Source: Niastella soli (lineage in GTDB: Bacteria; Bacteroidota; Bacteroidia; Chitinophagales; Chitinophagaceae). Taken from it: a stretch of DNA of 64,000 nt. The stretch is taken from the NCBI RefSeq assembly GCF_017742245.1, contig NZ_JAGHKO010000011.1, positions 460,518-524,517 of the forward strand, given 5' to 3'. A program made the position numbers and the translations under genes. The notes beneath the pieces are model-generated. The model had not been told where the DNA came from. It did not search any database and saw only the letters and a program-made list of their open reading frames with translations. The number at the start of each line of letters is the position of its first letter. Position 1 is the first letter of the stretch. Of the stretch, positions 46,262-54,712 are shown in pieces.

Positions 46262-46347
46262 ACGGTCTCCTTCCCATAATCCATAAAACTGCTTTAAATA
46301 ACCTTCAATAAAATCACCACGTTCTTTTAAAAAATAAGGCGTATCGG
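46262..46347 (-). pseudogene. C-terminal remnant of an HD-domain gene paralog
   Basis: The minus strand codes FLKERGDFIEGYLKQFYGLW followed by EGD, closely matching ARERHEFMERYLKQFYGEWE, the end of the intact HD-domain protein at 47467-48120. Upstream a stop codon precedes it and no further HD-like sequence is seen, so it is a small leftover of a duplicated copy. Confidence 0.65.
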
Positions 46348-46553
46348 GTACCTATACTGCGAATCCGGTAATGTTAAATAATTATACTATTTAGTATTAC
46401 TTTATTACCTTCAATATAAGTATTCCCCGTATTAACTTACTCTTACCTGCATGCATTTTAAGTGATCATGATTGGCGGAGCCCTAGCATCCCATACAATC
46501 AGGCAATGCTGATTCCCGAACATTAGCATTATAACAGTAAAGTTACTATTACA

Positions 46554-47294
46554 ATGAAACAGTCAAATGTAAACGACTTTTTTGACCTGATGGTCAAAAG
46601 GAAAATGTATTCCAGTAAGGCAAACCTTCAATTTTACCTCAACACCCTGTTTGAAAATGTTGATCTGACACAAAAGGAGGTGTTGGATGTAGGCGGAGGC
46701 AGTGGCCTGCTGTCGTATTATGCAGCGGTTAAAGGAGCCCAAAAGGCAATCTGTCTTGAACCGGAATTTGCCGGATCGACAAGCGGGATGATAAAAAAGT
46801 TTTATGATCTGCGAAAAGATTTCCCGGCATCGCTGCCTGTTGAATTGTCCACCCATACGTTACAGGAATATTTGCAACAGGCAGGCGTCGAGAAATATGA
46901 TGTAGTAATAATGCATAATTCCATTAACCACCTCGATGAAGAAGCTGGTATCCAATTGTTGAAAAGTGATGCCAGTTACAGGACCTATTTATCCATCTTT
47001 GAAAAAGTATTCAGGATAATGAAAAAGGGAGGCGTATTAATTGTGACCGATTGTTCCTGTGATAATTTTTTTAATGATATAGGGATGAAAAATATCTTCA
47101 CGCCCACTATAGAATGGCATAAACATCAGCGGCCTGGCACCTGGATAACATTATTTAAAGCAGCCGGTTTTAGCAATCCAACCATAAAATGGCTTTCTCC
47201 CAACCGGCTGGGTAAGCCCGGTACATTTATAATGGGCAATTACCTTATGTCGTATTTGACGAGAAGCTATTTTAAAGTGACTATTGTTAAATGA
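46554..47294 (+). CDS. Class I SAM-dependent methyltransferase
   Basis: A 246-residue methyltransferase with a Rossmann fold. Motif I is EVLDVGGGSGLLSYYAA (about residues 42-58), the acidic residue after strand 2 is in AICLEPE, and VVIMHNSINHLDEE is motif II/post II. It resembles the Methyltransf_25/11 type that acts on small molecules or lipids; the acceptor is unknown. No signal peptide. It stands alone, in a region of decayed genes on its left, with a convergent HD-domain gene to the right. Confidence 0.88.
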   Translation: MKQSNVNDFFDLMVKRKMYSSKANLQFYLNTLFENVDLTQKEVLDVGGGSGLLSYYAAVKGAQKAICLEPEFAGSTSGMIKKFYDLRKDFPASLPVELSTHTLQEYLQQAGVEKYDVVIMHNSINHLDEEAGIQLLKSDASYRTYLSIFEKVFRIMKKGGVLIVTDCSCDNFFNDIGMKNIFTPTIEWHKHQRPGTWITLFKAAGFSNPTIKWLSPNRLGKPGTFIMGNYLMSYLTRSYFKVTIVK

Positions 47295-47338
47295 GGGTTT
47301 TAAATTGATACTGCGTTTTTACTCAAAGATCATTTTAT

Positions 47339-47373
47339 AAAAAAAAGGGACAGGTCATTTAATGAGCTGTTCC
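47339..47373 (-). terminator. Rho-independent terminator of the HD-domain gene
   Basis: Minus strand: GGAACAGCTCATT-AAATGACCTGTCC stem-loop followed by a run of eight T. Confidence 0.8.
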
Positions 47374-47466
47374 AATATTGATTCCGCCTTCAAATTTTGG
47401 TTTCATGTAATGGTTGTATTTTCGTATCGTAATTTCCGTTAACGTTTGTGATCCGAACCTGACATC

Positions 47467-48120
47467 CTACAGCTCTCCTTCCCATTCTCCATAAAACTGT
47501 TTTAAATAGCGTTCCATAAATTCATGCCTTTCCCTTGCCATCATGCGACCGGTCTCCGTATTCATTCTGTCTTTCAGTAATAACAGCTTTTCATAAAAAT
47601 GATTTATGGTAGGAGCGTTGCTGTTTTTGTATTCTTCTTTACTCATGTTCAGGTTGGGTGGTACTGCAGGGTCATACAGGGCGCGGTTCTTAAACCCGCC
47701 ATAACTAAACGCCCGGGCAATGCCAATGGCGCCAATGGCATCGAGCCGGTCGGCATCCTGTACAATATCCAGCTCCTTTGATCTGAAAGGTTGTTGGTGA
47801 TTACCCCCTTTGAAAGAAATATGCGTGATGATATTTTCAACGTGCGCTATAACTACTTCCGCTACTTGCAATGACTGCAACCATTCCCTGGCCTTCCGCG
47901 GGCCAACCGTTTCATCACCATTATGGAATTTTGAATCGGCAATATCGTGCAGTAAAGCGCCCAGGGCTACCACCAACTCATCAGCTTCTTCAGCAGCGGC
48001 AATGTGTTGGGCAGTCTTCCATACCCGGTGAATATGCCACCAGTCGTGCCCGCCTTCGGCACCGGCAAGAGTTTGTTTAACGTGATCGATGGTTTGAGAA
48101 ATGATTTCGTCCTTGTTCAT
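47467..48120 (-). CDS. HD-domain phosphohydrolase (YpgQ/YedJ-like)
   Basis: A 217-residue metal-dependent phosphohydrolase. The HD site is HDWWHIHRVWKTAQHIA (residues 21-37) with the His-Asp pair in GALLHDIADSKFH; DIVQDADRLDAIGAIGIARA holds the final Asp. The length and layout match the small YpgQ/YedJ family that hydrolyses nucleotide pyrophosphates or similar. The minus-strand sequence TATTTTCG lies 3 bases before the ATG and is near the -7 consensus, so the mRNA may be leaderless. A truncated duplicate of its C terminus lies 1.1 kb away. Confidence 0.9.
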   Translation of the reverse strand: MNKDEIISQTIDHVKQTLAGAEGGHDWWHIHRVWKTAQHIAAAEEADELVVALGALLHDIADSKFHNGDETVGPRKAREWLQSLQVAEVVIAHVENIITHISFKGGNHQQPFRSKELDIVQDADRLDAIGAIGIARAFSYGGFKNRALYDPAVPPNLNMSKEEYKNSNAPTINHFYEKLLLLKDRMNTETGRMMARERHEFMERYLKQFYGEWEGEL

Positions 48121-48198
48121 GACGCGAAAATACGGCAGGAAAACATGTAGAGATTTCGGAATTTAGAGATTTTTAGATTTGGCGAAACCTCAATATAA

Positions 48199-48774
48199 CT
48201 AGCTATTGAAATAGATCATAATTAACACCAGCAAGGCATCATCTAATCCAAATCGCAACTCCCTGAGCGACCGGCTCATTTTCTTTTCTACTGTCTTCAC
48301 GGAAATGTTCTTTTGTTCTGCGATCTGTTTATAGGTGAGGCCGCTGTCGCGGTGCAACAGGAAGATCTCCTGTTCATCGGGCGGTAAGGTATGGATCAGT
48401 TGCTGGTAGGTTGTTTCCACTTCCTTGAACAGAACAGGATCTTCTATAAGAATATCTTTTGTGATCAGGGCCAGCCGGTTAAAGAAGTCCTGGTCTGTTT
48501 TTTCTGCCCTGATGGCTTTGAAGACCTGAAAACGAACGGCCTGGTATAAATACGATTGTAAAACTTCTATGTGAAGATCAGTCCGGCGTTTCCATAAGGA
48601 AATAAAAACTTCCTGCACGGCATCCTGCGCAGCATCTTTTACCTGAAGTATTTTGTGGGCAGATGAATACAATAGCTTCCAATACCGGTTGTATATTTCG
48701 GCAAAGGCAAGCTCATCGTTTTGAGAAAGCATTCTCAGTAACTCGTTATCTGTATGCGAAGGATAATGTTGCAC
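48199..48774 (-). CDS. ECF-type RNA polymerase sigma-70 factor
   Basis: A 191-residue sigma factor of the Bacteroidota ECF group. Region 2 is AFAEIYNRYWKLLYSSAHK with DAVQEVFISLWKRR; region 4 holds LPPDEQEIFLLHRDSGLTYK then QIAEQKNISVKTVEKKMSRS for -35 recognition. It ends in a short hydrophobic tail (DDALLVLIMIYFNS). Such factors usually sit directly upstream of fecR; here it lies downstream of susD on the same strand, about 420 bases past it, beyond hairpins. It may still be the partner of the FecR at 54.7-55.9 kb. Confidence 0.94.
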   Translation of the reverse strand: MQHYPSHTDNELLRMLSQNDELAFAEIYNRYWKLLYSSAHKILQVKDAAQDAVQEVFISLWKRRTDLHIEVLQSYLYQAVRFQVFKAIRAEKTDQDFFNRLALITKDILIEDPVLFKEVETTYQQLIHTLPPDEQEIFLLHRDSGLTYKQIAEQKNISVKTVEKKMSRSLRELRFGLDDALLVLIMIYFNS

Positions 48775-48896
48775 GTTCTTACCCGAAAGTTAAGACAAAA
48801 TTAACCTACGTGGTAGTGTTTGAGGCAGAAAACTGCAAGAAAGATAGCTTATATTAACTATTTTGTATAAGTGATGTTGGTGTAAAGGTCATTTTA

Positions 48897-48953
48897 AAAG
48901 AGAAAGGAGTAAAAGAGACCTTCTTCAAACTCTTTTACTCCTTTAACTCTTTG
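48897..48953. terminator. Long hairpin with a direct-repeat relative downstream
   Basis: AGAGAAAGGAGTAAAAGAG pairs with CTCTTTTACTCCTTTAACTCT around a 12-base loop. AGAGACCTTCTTCAAAC recurs at 48989-49005, about 75 bases away. The hairpin separates the SusCD unit from the sigma factor gene. A further weak hairpin (AGCTCAACCTGCC/GGCAGGCTGAACT, 49201-49262) lies right after the susD stop. Confidence 0.6.
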
Positions 48954-49287
48954 CTTCCGAAAAGCCGGGGATAGACATCAGCATCGAATAATAGAGACCT
49001 TCTTCAAACCCTTTTATTCTTTTGCACCCGGCTTTCACAGAAGCTTCCCGTTGTTGTAGACGGGAGATCAATAGAAATCTGCAGTTGAGCAAAAAAGAAC
49101 TCCCCTTAAGGTCTTTTTGCCCGTGTACCCTTGGCGATTGATAGGTTGCAATGTTCTCAACCGCCAGCGGGTAACTATCTTTAAAAATTTACTTACTACT
49201 TCCAGCTCAACCTGCCTCTGCTGAACTTTCATGAGGTGTCGGCAAACAAGGCAGGCTGAACTATTAACTTGTCAACTGATCAATTTC

Positions 49288-50898
49288 CTACTGCACATCC
49301 CACCATAATCTTGTTCCGCCATTATCGGGTCCCTTCAGCGTTTTGATAGCTCTATCTACGCCTTTGGGATTGGTCAAATATTCATCTGGTGGTATGTTGA
49401 TACGACGGATAAATACGGAAGTGGAAATTTTACCACCACTGTTATTGATCACAACAGGGAATAGTTTGGGATAACCTGTTCTGCGGAACTCGCTCCAGGC
49501 TTCCTGTCCATCAGGGAATATGCAGATCCATTTCTGGGTAATGATCCTTTCCAGTTTTGTTTCAAAATTGTCGGCCTCATTCCATTTAATGGTAATGGTA
49601 CTCAGGTTCGGATTACCGTCCTTGATATCGTTCTGACCTGGCGTAATAGCTTTCGGATCGATATAGGGTGCTGGTTTGCTTGTTGCATCGTTTATATAAG
49701 CGCTTGCGCTAGCATCTACACCATATTGGTTGAATGAGGTGGTGATGCCCGATTCATAATTGTCTTTGGCGTTACCGGCGTTCGCCCATCCCCGTGCAGC
49801 GGCCTCAGCTTTCAGGAACCAGGCTTCGGCAGCGGACAATAACTGCAGTTTGCTAGGCAGATCAACGAGGGCGGAATAATCCTGGTAACGGGTTTTGGCG
49901 TCAATGTCTATCCCATTGCGGATCCCTTTAAACTGCCCTTTCACGGCATTGTCGATGGCTGGCGCAAAATATTTGGGCAGGCGGGCGTCGTTGTAGCCTT
50001 TCAGGATCGATTCCATGGGCGCGCCCATGCGAATATCGCCCCAGGCGCCACTGATGGTGTTCAACGGGTGAACGGTAGCGCCAATGTCAACACTGAAATT
50101 ATCGCTGGCCTTGCTTAATAAACCACCGGCATTGGCCAGCGCCGCTTCGCCTTCTGATTTTGCTTTGGCGGCATCGGCTTTCACAATACGCAGGGCCAGT
50201 CGCAACCGCAATGAGTTGGCGAACTGCAGCCATTTTCCATAATCACCTTTATAAACCAGGTCGGCATTTACAAAAGTGGGCGTGGGTTTCTGCGTGCGAA
50301 GTGGGGTCAATATGGTAATAGCTTCGCTCAGGTCTTTAAAGAAATTGGTATAAGCTTCTTGTTGTGAATCATAATCATAACCACCGTCTTCTGCCCGTAC
50401 TTTGTATTTTGAATACATGATAGGACCGAAAATATCACTCACCCGGTGCATGGCTTCCACCTTCAGTATCAGGGCCATGGCGTACAGGTCGGGCGCTGGT
50501 GTTTTGGTGATCAGCGTTACATTCGACAACGGGGCCATTACACTGGCTTCGGGGCTGCTGTAAGCCGGGCTCAGGGCAAACAGGTTCCAGCCATCCACCA
50601 GGTCGTAGGTCAAATTGTTGCTGTTGCCACGGAATGGGGTAGGCGACATCATATAACCACCGAACACATCCCCCATCAGGTTTTGTTGTAACTGGGTAAC
50701 CCAGGCCGGTTGATATACGTAAATAGAACGTTGTGCTTCCTTCAACTGGCCCACTACCAGGCCGTAGTCTGGCAACAGATCATCATTGCTGGCGCCGTAT
50801 GGGTCTTTGTTATAACCCTCGAAGTTTTTGGTGCAACCGCTTACCGTAAAGGTGGCAGCTGCTGCTATAGAAAGAATATATTTAGAATGCTTGTTCAT
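49288..50898 (-). CDS. SusD/RagB-family nutrient-binding lipoprotein
   Basis: A 536-residue surface lipoprotein with lipobox at Cys22 (FTVSGCTKNFEGYN). The sequence, with DDLLPDYGLVVGQLKEAQRS, VDGWNLFAL, MHRVSDIFGPIMYSKYKVR, WLQFANSLRLRLALRI and QKWICIFPDGQEAWSEFRRT, matches the SusD-like_2 branch, whose helical TPR scaffold binds the substrate on the lid of the SusC barrel. Start at 50898 gives a proper lipoprotein signal. It follows susC by 17 bases. The substrate cannot be read from the sequence, and no glycoside hydrolase is part of the operon. Confidence 0.94.
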   Translation of the reverse strand: MNKHSKYILSIAAAATFTVSGCTKNFEGYNKDPYGASNDDLLPDYGLVVGQLKEAQRSIYVYQPAWVTQLQQNLMGDVFGGYMMSPTPFRGNSNNLTYDLVDGWNLFALSPAYSSPEASVMAPLSNVTLITKTPAPDLYAMALILKVEAMHRVSDIFGPIMYSKYKVRAEDGGYDYDSQQEAYTNFFKDLSEAITILTPLRTQKPTPTFVNADLVYKGDYGKWLQFANSLRLRLALRIVKADAAKAKSEGEAALANAGGLLSKASDNFSVDIGATVHPLNTISGAWGDIRMGAPMESILKGYNDARLPKYFAPAIDNAVKGQFKGIRNGIDIDAKTRYQDYSALVDLPSKLQLLSAAEAWFLKAEAAARGWANAGNAKDNYESGITTSFNQYGVDASASAYINDATSKPAPYIDPKAITPGQNDIKDGNPNLSTITIKWNEADNFETKLERIITQKWICIFPDGQEAWSEFRRTGYPKLFPVVINNSGGKISTSVFIRRINIPPDEYLTNPKGVDRAIKTLKGPDNGGTRLWWDVQ

Positions 50899-50915
50899 TG
50901 TAATTGGTGTTTTGA

Positions 50916-53900
50916 TTAAAAGGAACATCTAAAGCTTAGACCCATGCTGCGGGTAGAAGGCATGGAGAACACATCGATACCTTGTAACCCGTTACCAGTA
51001 CTCATACTCAACTCAGGATCGTACGGCGCTTCTTTTTTAATAAAGAAAAGATTGCGTGCTACCAGTGAAAGGCGCATATCCTTTATGATAGTTGACTTTG
51101 AGGGCAGTTTGTAACCAACTGATAGTTCACGCAATCTGATGTTAGTGGCATCGTACATGTAATATTCAGATATCCCTGCACGACCACCTACGGTTGTATA
51201 GAAGGTTTCAGCGGGTATGGCGCCACTCCATTTTGTACCATTAAGCATGGTAGCCGGAATGTGAACGCCGCCGTTGTTACGGGCATCCGCTGTTACTTTC
51301 GATACACCGTATTCATCAAGGACCGCCTGGGTAACGCTCATTACCTTACCACCAAAGCGGCCGTCGATAAGCGCCGATATAACAAAATCCTTATATTCTA
51401 CTGTGTTGTTCCAGCCGGCGAGGAAATCGGGGTTGGGGTTGCCAACGAACCCAAAACCTTTCGCCTGTGGTTTTCCTTTATCATCCACTATTATCGAGCC
51501 ATCAGCTGCACGTTGGAAAACGATGCCGTATATGTCGCCATAAGAACCGCCTTCCCGAATGCGGAGCGAATAACTGTTTACACCGGCTTGTGTGAGCTCA
51601 TACATTCCGCCCAGCTCAGGTAACAGTTGGATGATCTTATTGCGGTTACGGGTAAAGTTTACGCTGGTGTTCCATTTTACATTCCCCTTATTCATAACAT
51701 CATAACCAATCATGGCCTCAATACCTTTGTTTTCGATGTTACCGGCATTTACAAAGAAGCGGGAGAAGCCGCTGCCTCTTGGTGCGCTGAAATCAAAATA
51801 TTGGTCGCGGGTATTGGTTTTATACCAGGTGAAATCAAAACTCAACCGATTGTTCAGGAATTTCCATTCGGTACCTACTTCAAAAGAGCGGGCGTCTTCC
51901 GGTTTCAGAATCGCGCCCAGGTAAGGGCTTTGCTGAACGGTTTGTACGTTACCCGATCTGATGGTATTGGTAGGGTTGGTAGAGAACGGCTCTACGTCGT
52001 TACCCACTTTTGCAAAAGAGAACCGTACTTTGCTATAGTTGATAAACTGCGGCAGGTGAGCCAGTTCGCTGATGATGGTATTGATACCGGCAGAGAAATA
52101 TGGATAACCGCTTTTTGCTTTTGGCGTGTAGGCCAGTGTTGATGACCAGTCGTTACGCGCAGTAAGGTCTATATATACCTTTTGATCATAATCGAATGTA
52201 CCGGTGGCAAAGATCGATTGGACCTGGCGGCGTAAACCAGTTGGTTGTACCATCAATGCAGGGTTCAACTGCAGGTTGCCCAAGGTAAAGATGTTGGCAT
52301 AAGCAAGATCACTGCCTTTTGAATCGATATAAGTACGGTCTTGTTTCTGGTCGTTGATACTGGTACCGGCGTTGAAATTAAAACCGATCTTGTCTGTAAC
52401 CGGAACATTACCCGATAAGATCACGTCACCGTATAACAAAGTGCGGGTTAACCGGTCGTAGGTAAAGCGGCCATTGTAGTCGGCCAGTGTTATCTGGGTA
52501 GAGGCATTGGCATGCAATTCGTAATTGTCGTAGTTGCGGTTCAGGCTACCACGAGCCTGTACGCTCAGCCATTTGGTGATGGGATACTTCAGTGTTAATG
52601 AAGCAAACAGGTTGTCTTTTTTACCCAGGTTCACATCACGGTTCAACACCCAGAATGGGTTTTGCTGGTTATCGGCACCACCCAGGTTTTTATCAGGGTT
52701 GATGTTCCACCAGTTCTGCAAATTCATGATACGGGTGGGCGAGAAGTATTCAAAGTTGTTCTTATACTCGTCGAAGTTCAGTCCTCTGGGGAACAGGTAC
52801 AAACCGGTAAGTGGGTTGTAATATAAACCCGATGCAGGCCGGTTGTTTGTTTTCTGGGTGCTGAAAATGATATTCGCGTCTACATTCAGCTTGTCGTTAA
52901 AGAATTTGGAGGTTTGACGGAAGTTGAATGTATGTTGTTTGAATTCGTTGGTTGGAAGAATGCCGTTGTTGTTGGTATTGGAATACGAGAAATAGGTTTG
53001 TGCTTTTTCATTACCCGCGGTGAACGCAATGGTATTGATAAAGGTTTTACCGGTTTTAAAGAATGGCTTTACATGGTCGGGGTTAGAACCAGCAGGGCCC
53101 CAGCTATAAATATTGTCAGTATTGGTTTGGTTGAAGTTGTATTGCAGATCAGGAGTGTACATGGGGCGCTCCACAGTAAATGCGGTTGAGAAATCAACCT
53201 TGGCCATACCGGTACGACCTTTTTTAGTGGTGATCATGATCACCCCATTACCAGCCTGGCTACCATACAGCGCGGCAGCAGAGGCGCCTTTCAGCACGGT
53301 GATGCTCTCAATATCTTCAGGGTTAAGTGAGCTCAGTACATCACCCGCATCGCGGCCAGGCGTGTTAATGCCACCGCTTTCGCCCCACAGGTTAACAGGT
53401 TGTGCGGTAGAGAAGTTGGTAAGCGGTACCCCATCAATTACATACAACGGCTGATTTTCACGGGTTGATTTTTGTCCACGCAGGATAACGCGAACAGAAC
53501 CACCTAAACCTGATGAGCTGGGGTTGATCTGTAACCCCGGTACTTTACCATTCAGGCTGTTGATAGGGTTCATATTCTTTACGGTGGTCAGCTCGGCATT
53601 ATTAACTTTTGTAGTGCTGTAGGTCAGGCTTTTTTGACGGCGTTGAATACCAAGGGCGGTTACCACCAGTTCACCCAGTTGTTGCGAGTTTACGGTAAGG
53701 GTTATATTCAGCGATTTGGTATCGGTTAAGGTTATTTGCCGGGTAGCATAGCCGATGTTTGTAATGATGAGGATGTCACCTTTATCGGCATCTATGGTAA
53801 AGTTTCCTTCTGCATCGGTGCTGGTACCTTTTTTTGTTCCTTTTACCTGCACGTTGGCGCCTGCAATGGCTTCGCCTTTATCGTTCACTATTTTTCCTTT

Positions 53901-54341
53901 TACAGGTACGGGCGGCGGCGGAGGTGTATTGATGGTGCCATTTATTTCTATTGAAGAACGCTTTCTGATCACCACCGTATTGCCCTGCACATTATAGTCA
54001 AACGGGGCTCCGGTCAGGCATTGTTGTAGTACGTCTTTAAGCGTAGCGTCCTTTACGTTTATAGAGACGGGTTGAAGCCCTTCAAACAAGTTTTCACAGT
54101 ACACGATAGACACCCCTGTTTGCCTGGAAACCGCTTTGAATACCTTTTGCAGCGGCACATTCTTAAGCGACAGGGTTACAGTTTGCCCACTGGTATGGGC
54201 AACTGCATGCAAGCATGTGATGAATAACAGGAATGTGGTTAACTTCATGACCTTAAGCAGTTTGTGCATCTCCCGGCTGGCTAACCAGGAGGGTAATCCG
54301 TTCGTATATTTACGCGAACGGATTTTAGCAGTTATTTGCAT
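50916..54341 (-). CDS. SusC/RagA-family TonB-linked outer membrane protein
   Basis: A 1141-residue SusC-type transporter. A long signal region (KLTTFLLFITCLHAVAHTSG), an N-terminal STN secretin/TonB domain (about residues 60-125, KNVPLQKVFKAVSRQTGVSI) that couples to a FecR anti-sigma factor, a carboxypeptidase-like domain (about 148-220, VKGKIVNDKGEAIAGANVQV), a plug (about 230-350, NSLNGKVPGLQINPSSSGLG and NQPLYVIDGVPL) and a large beta barrel ending SMGLSFRCSF. The STN domain marks it as a transducer of the sigma/anti-sigma system. The first ATG is kept because the N-terminal basic stretch before the signal is usual in this family. A possible antisense RNA lies over its 5' leader. Confidence 0.95.
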   Translation of the reverse strand: MQITAKIRSRKYTNGLPSWLASREMHKLLKVMKLTTFLLFITCLHAVAHTSGQTVTLSLKNVPLQKVFKAVSRQTGVSIVYCENLFEGLQPVSINVKDATLKDVLQQCLTGAPFDYNVQGNTVVIRKRSSIEINGTINTPPPPPVPVKGKIVNDKGEAIAGANVQVKGTKKGTSTDAEGNFTIDADKGDILIITNIGYATRQITLTDTKSLNITLTVNSQQLGELVVTALGIQRRQKSLTYSTTKVNNAELTTVKNMNPINSLNGKVPGLQINPSSSGLGGSVRVILRGQKSTRENQPLYVIDGVPLTNFSTAQPVNLWGESGGINTPGRDAGDVLSSLNPEDIESITVLKGASAAALYGSQAGNGVIMITTKKGRTGMAKVDFSTAFTVERPMYTPDLQYNFNQTNTDNIYSWGPAGSNPDHVKPFFKTGKTFINTIAFTAGNEKAQTYFSYSNTNNNGILPTNEFKQHTFNFRQTSKFFNDKLNVDANIIFSTQKTNNRPASGLYYNPLTGLYLFPRGLNFDEYKNNFEYFSPTRIMNLQNWWNINPDKNLGGADNQQNPFWVLNRDVNLGKKDNLFASLTLKYPITKWLSVQARGSLNRNYDNYELHANASTQITLADYNGRFTYDRLTRTLLYGDVILSGNVPVTDKIGFNFNAGTSINDQKQDRTYIDSKGSDLAYANIFTLGNLQLNPALMVQPTGLRRQVQSIFATGTFDYDQKVYIDLTARNDWSSTLAYTPKAKSGYPYFSAGINTIISELAHLPQFINYSKVRFSFAKVGNDVEPFSTNPTNTIRSGNVQTVQQSPYLGAILKPEDARSFEVGTEWKFLNNRLSFDFTWYKTNTRDQYFDFSAPRGSGFSRFFVNAGNIENKGIEAMIGYDVMNKGNVKWNTSVNFTRNRNKIIQLLPELGGMYELTQAGVNSYSLRIREGGSYGDIYGIVFQRAADGSIIVDDKGKPQAKGFGFVGNPNPDFLAGWNNTVEYKDFVISALIDGRFGGKVMSVTQAVLDEYGVSKVTADARNNGGVHIPATMLNGTKWSGAIPAETFYTTVGGRAGISEYYMYDATNIRLRELSVGYKLPSKSTIIKDMRLSLVARNLFFIKKEAPYDPELSMSTGNGLQGIDVFSMPSTRSMGLSFRCSF

Positions 54342-54352
54342 AACTTTGTTTG

Positions 54353-54442
54353 GTTTGGTGATTAAATAGATGATACCTCAACAGTCTTGTTTATTGTTAC
54401 TGAACTCCGCCGTTTCGTCTGGCCACGAAGCGGCTTTTTTTT
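54353..54442 (+). ncRNA. Candidate cis-antisense small RNA upstream of susC
   Basis: On the strand opposite susC, TAACTTTG (54341-54348) is an exact -7 consensus. About 60 bases on, GCCGTTTCGT-CTGGCC-ACGAAGCGGC (54409-54434) is followed by eight T, a complete terminator, with no protein-coding gene in between. The predicted RNA is about 90 nt and antisense to the susC leader. DonS-type RNAs with the same position repress polysaccharide loci in Bacteroides. A clear -33 element is lacking; TSS is inferred. Confidence 0.55.
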
Positions 54443-54712
54443 ATTTAGGGTTTATGGTTGGTTCTTTTTTCATGATGCTTGCTCTTATTCGGGCTTCCCG
54501 AATGTTATTTCCCGTCTCCCCGTATCGCAATTACAATTGGCAATAAAGCTTCCGGAAGTGCAATGACTGCTTTATTTATGCCTGATAATTGTTGATTGAT
54601 GCACTGTTCTCTCAAATTGTTAAAACCCCTAGCAACTACACACCGCCTTCTGCCTATTGCCAAATTGTATTGCTTGTCGTCCTTAGTGTCCGGGTACCTA
54701 CATCAGTCGATT

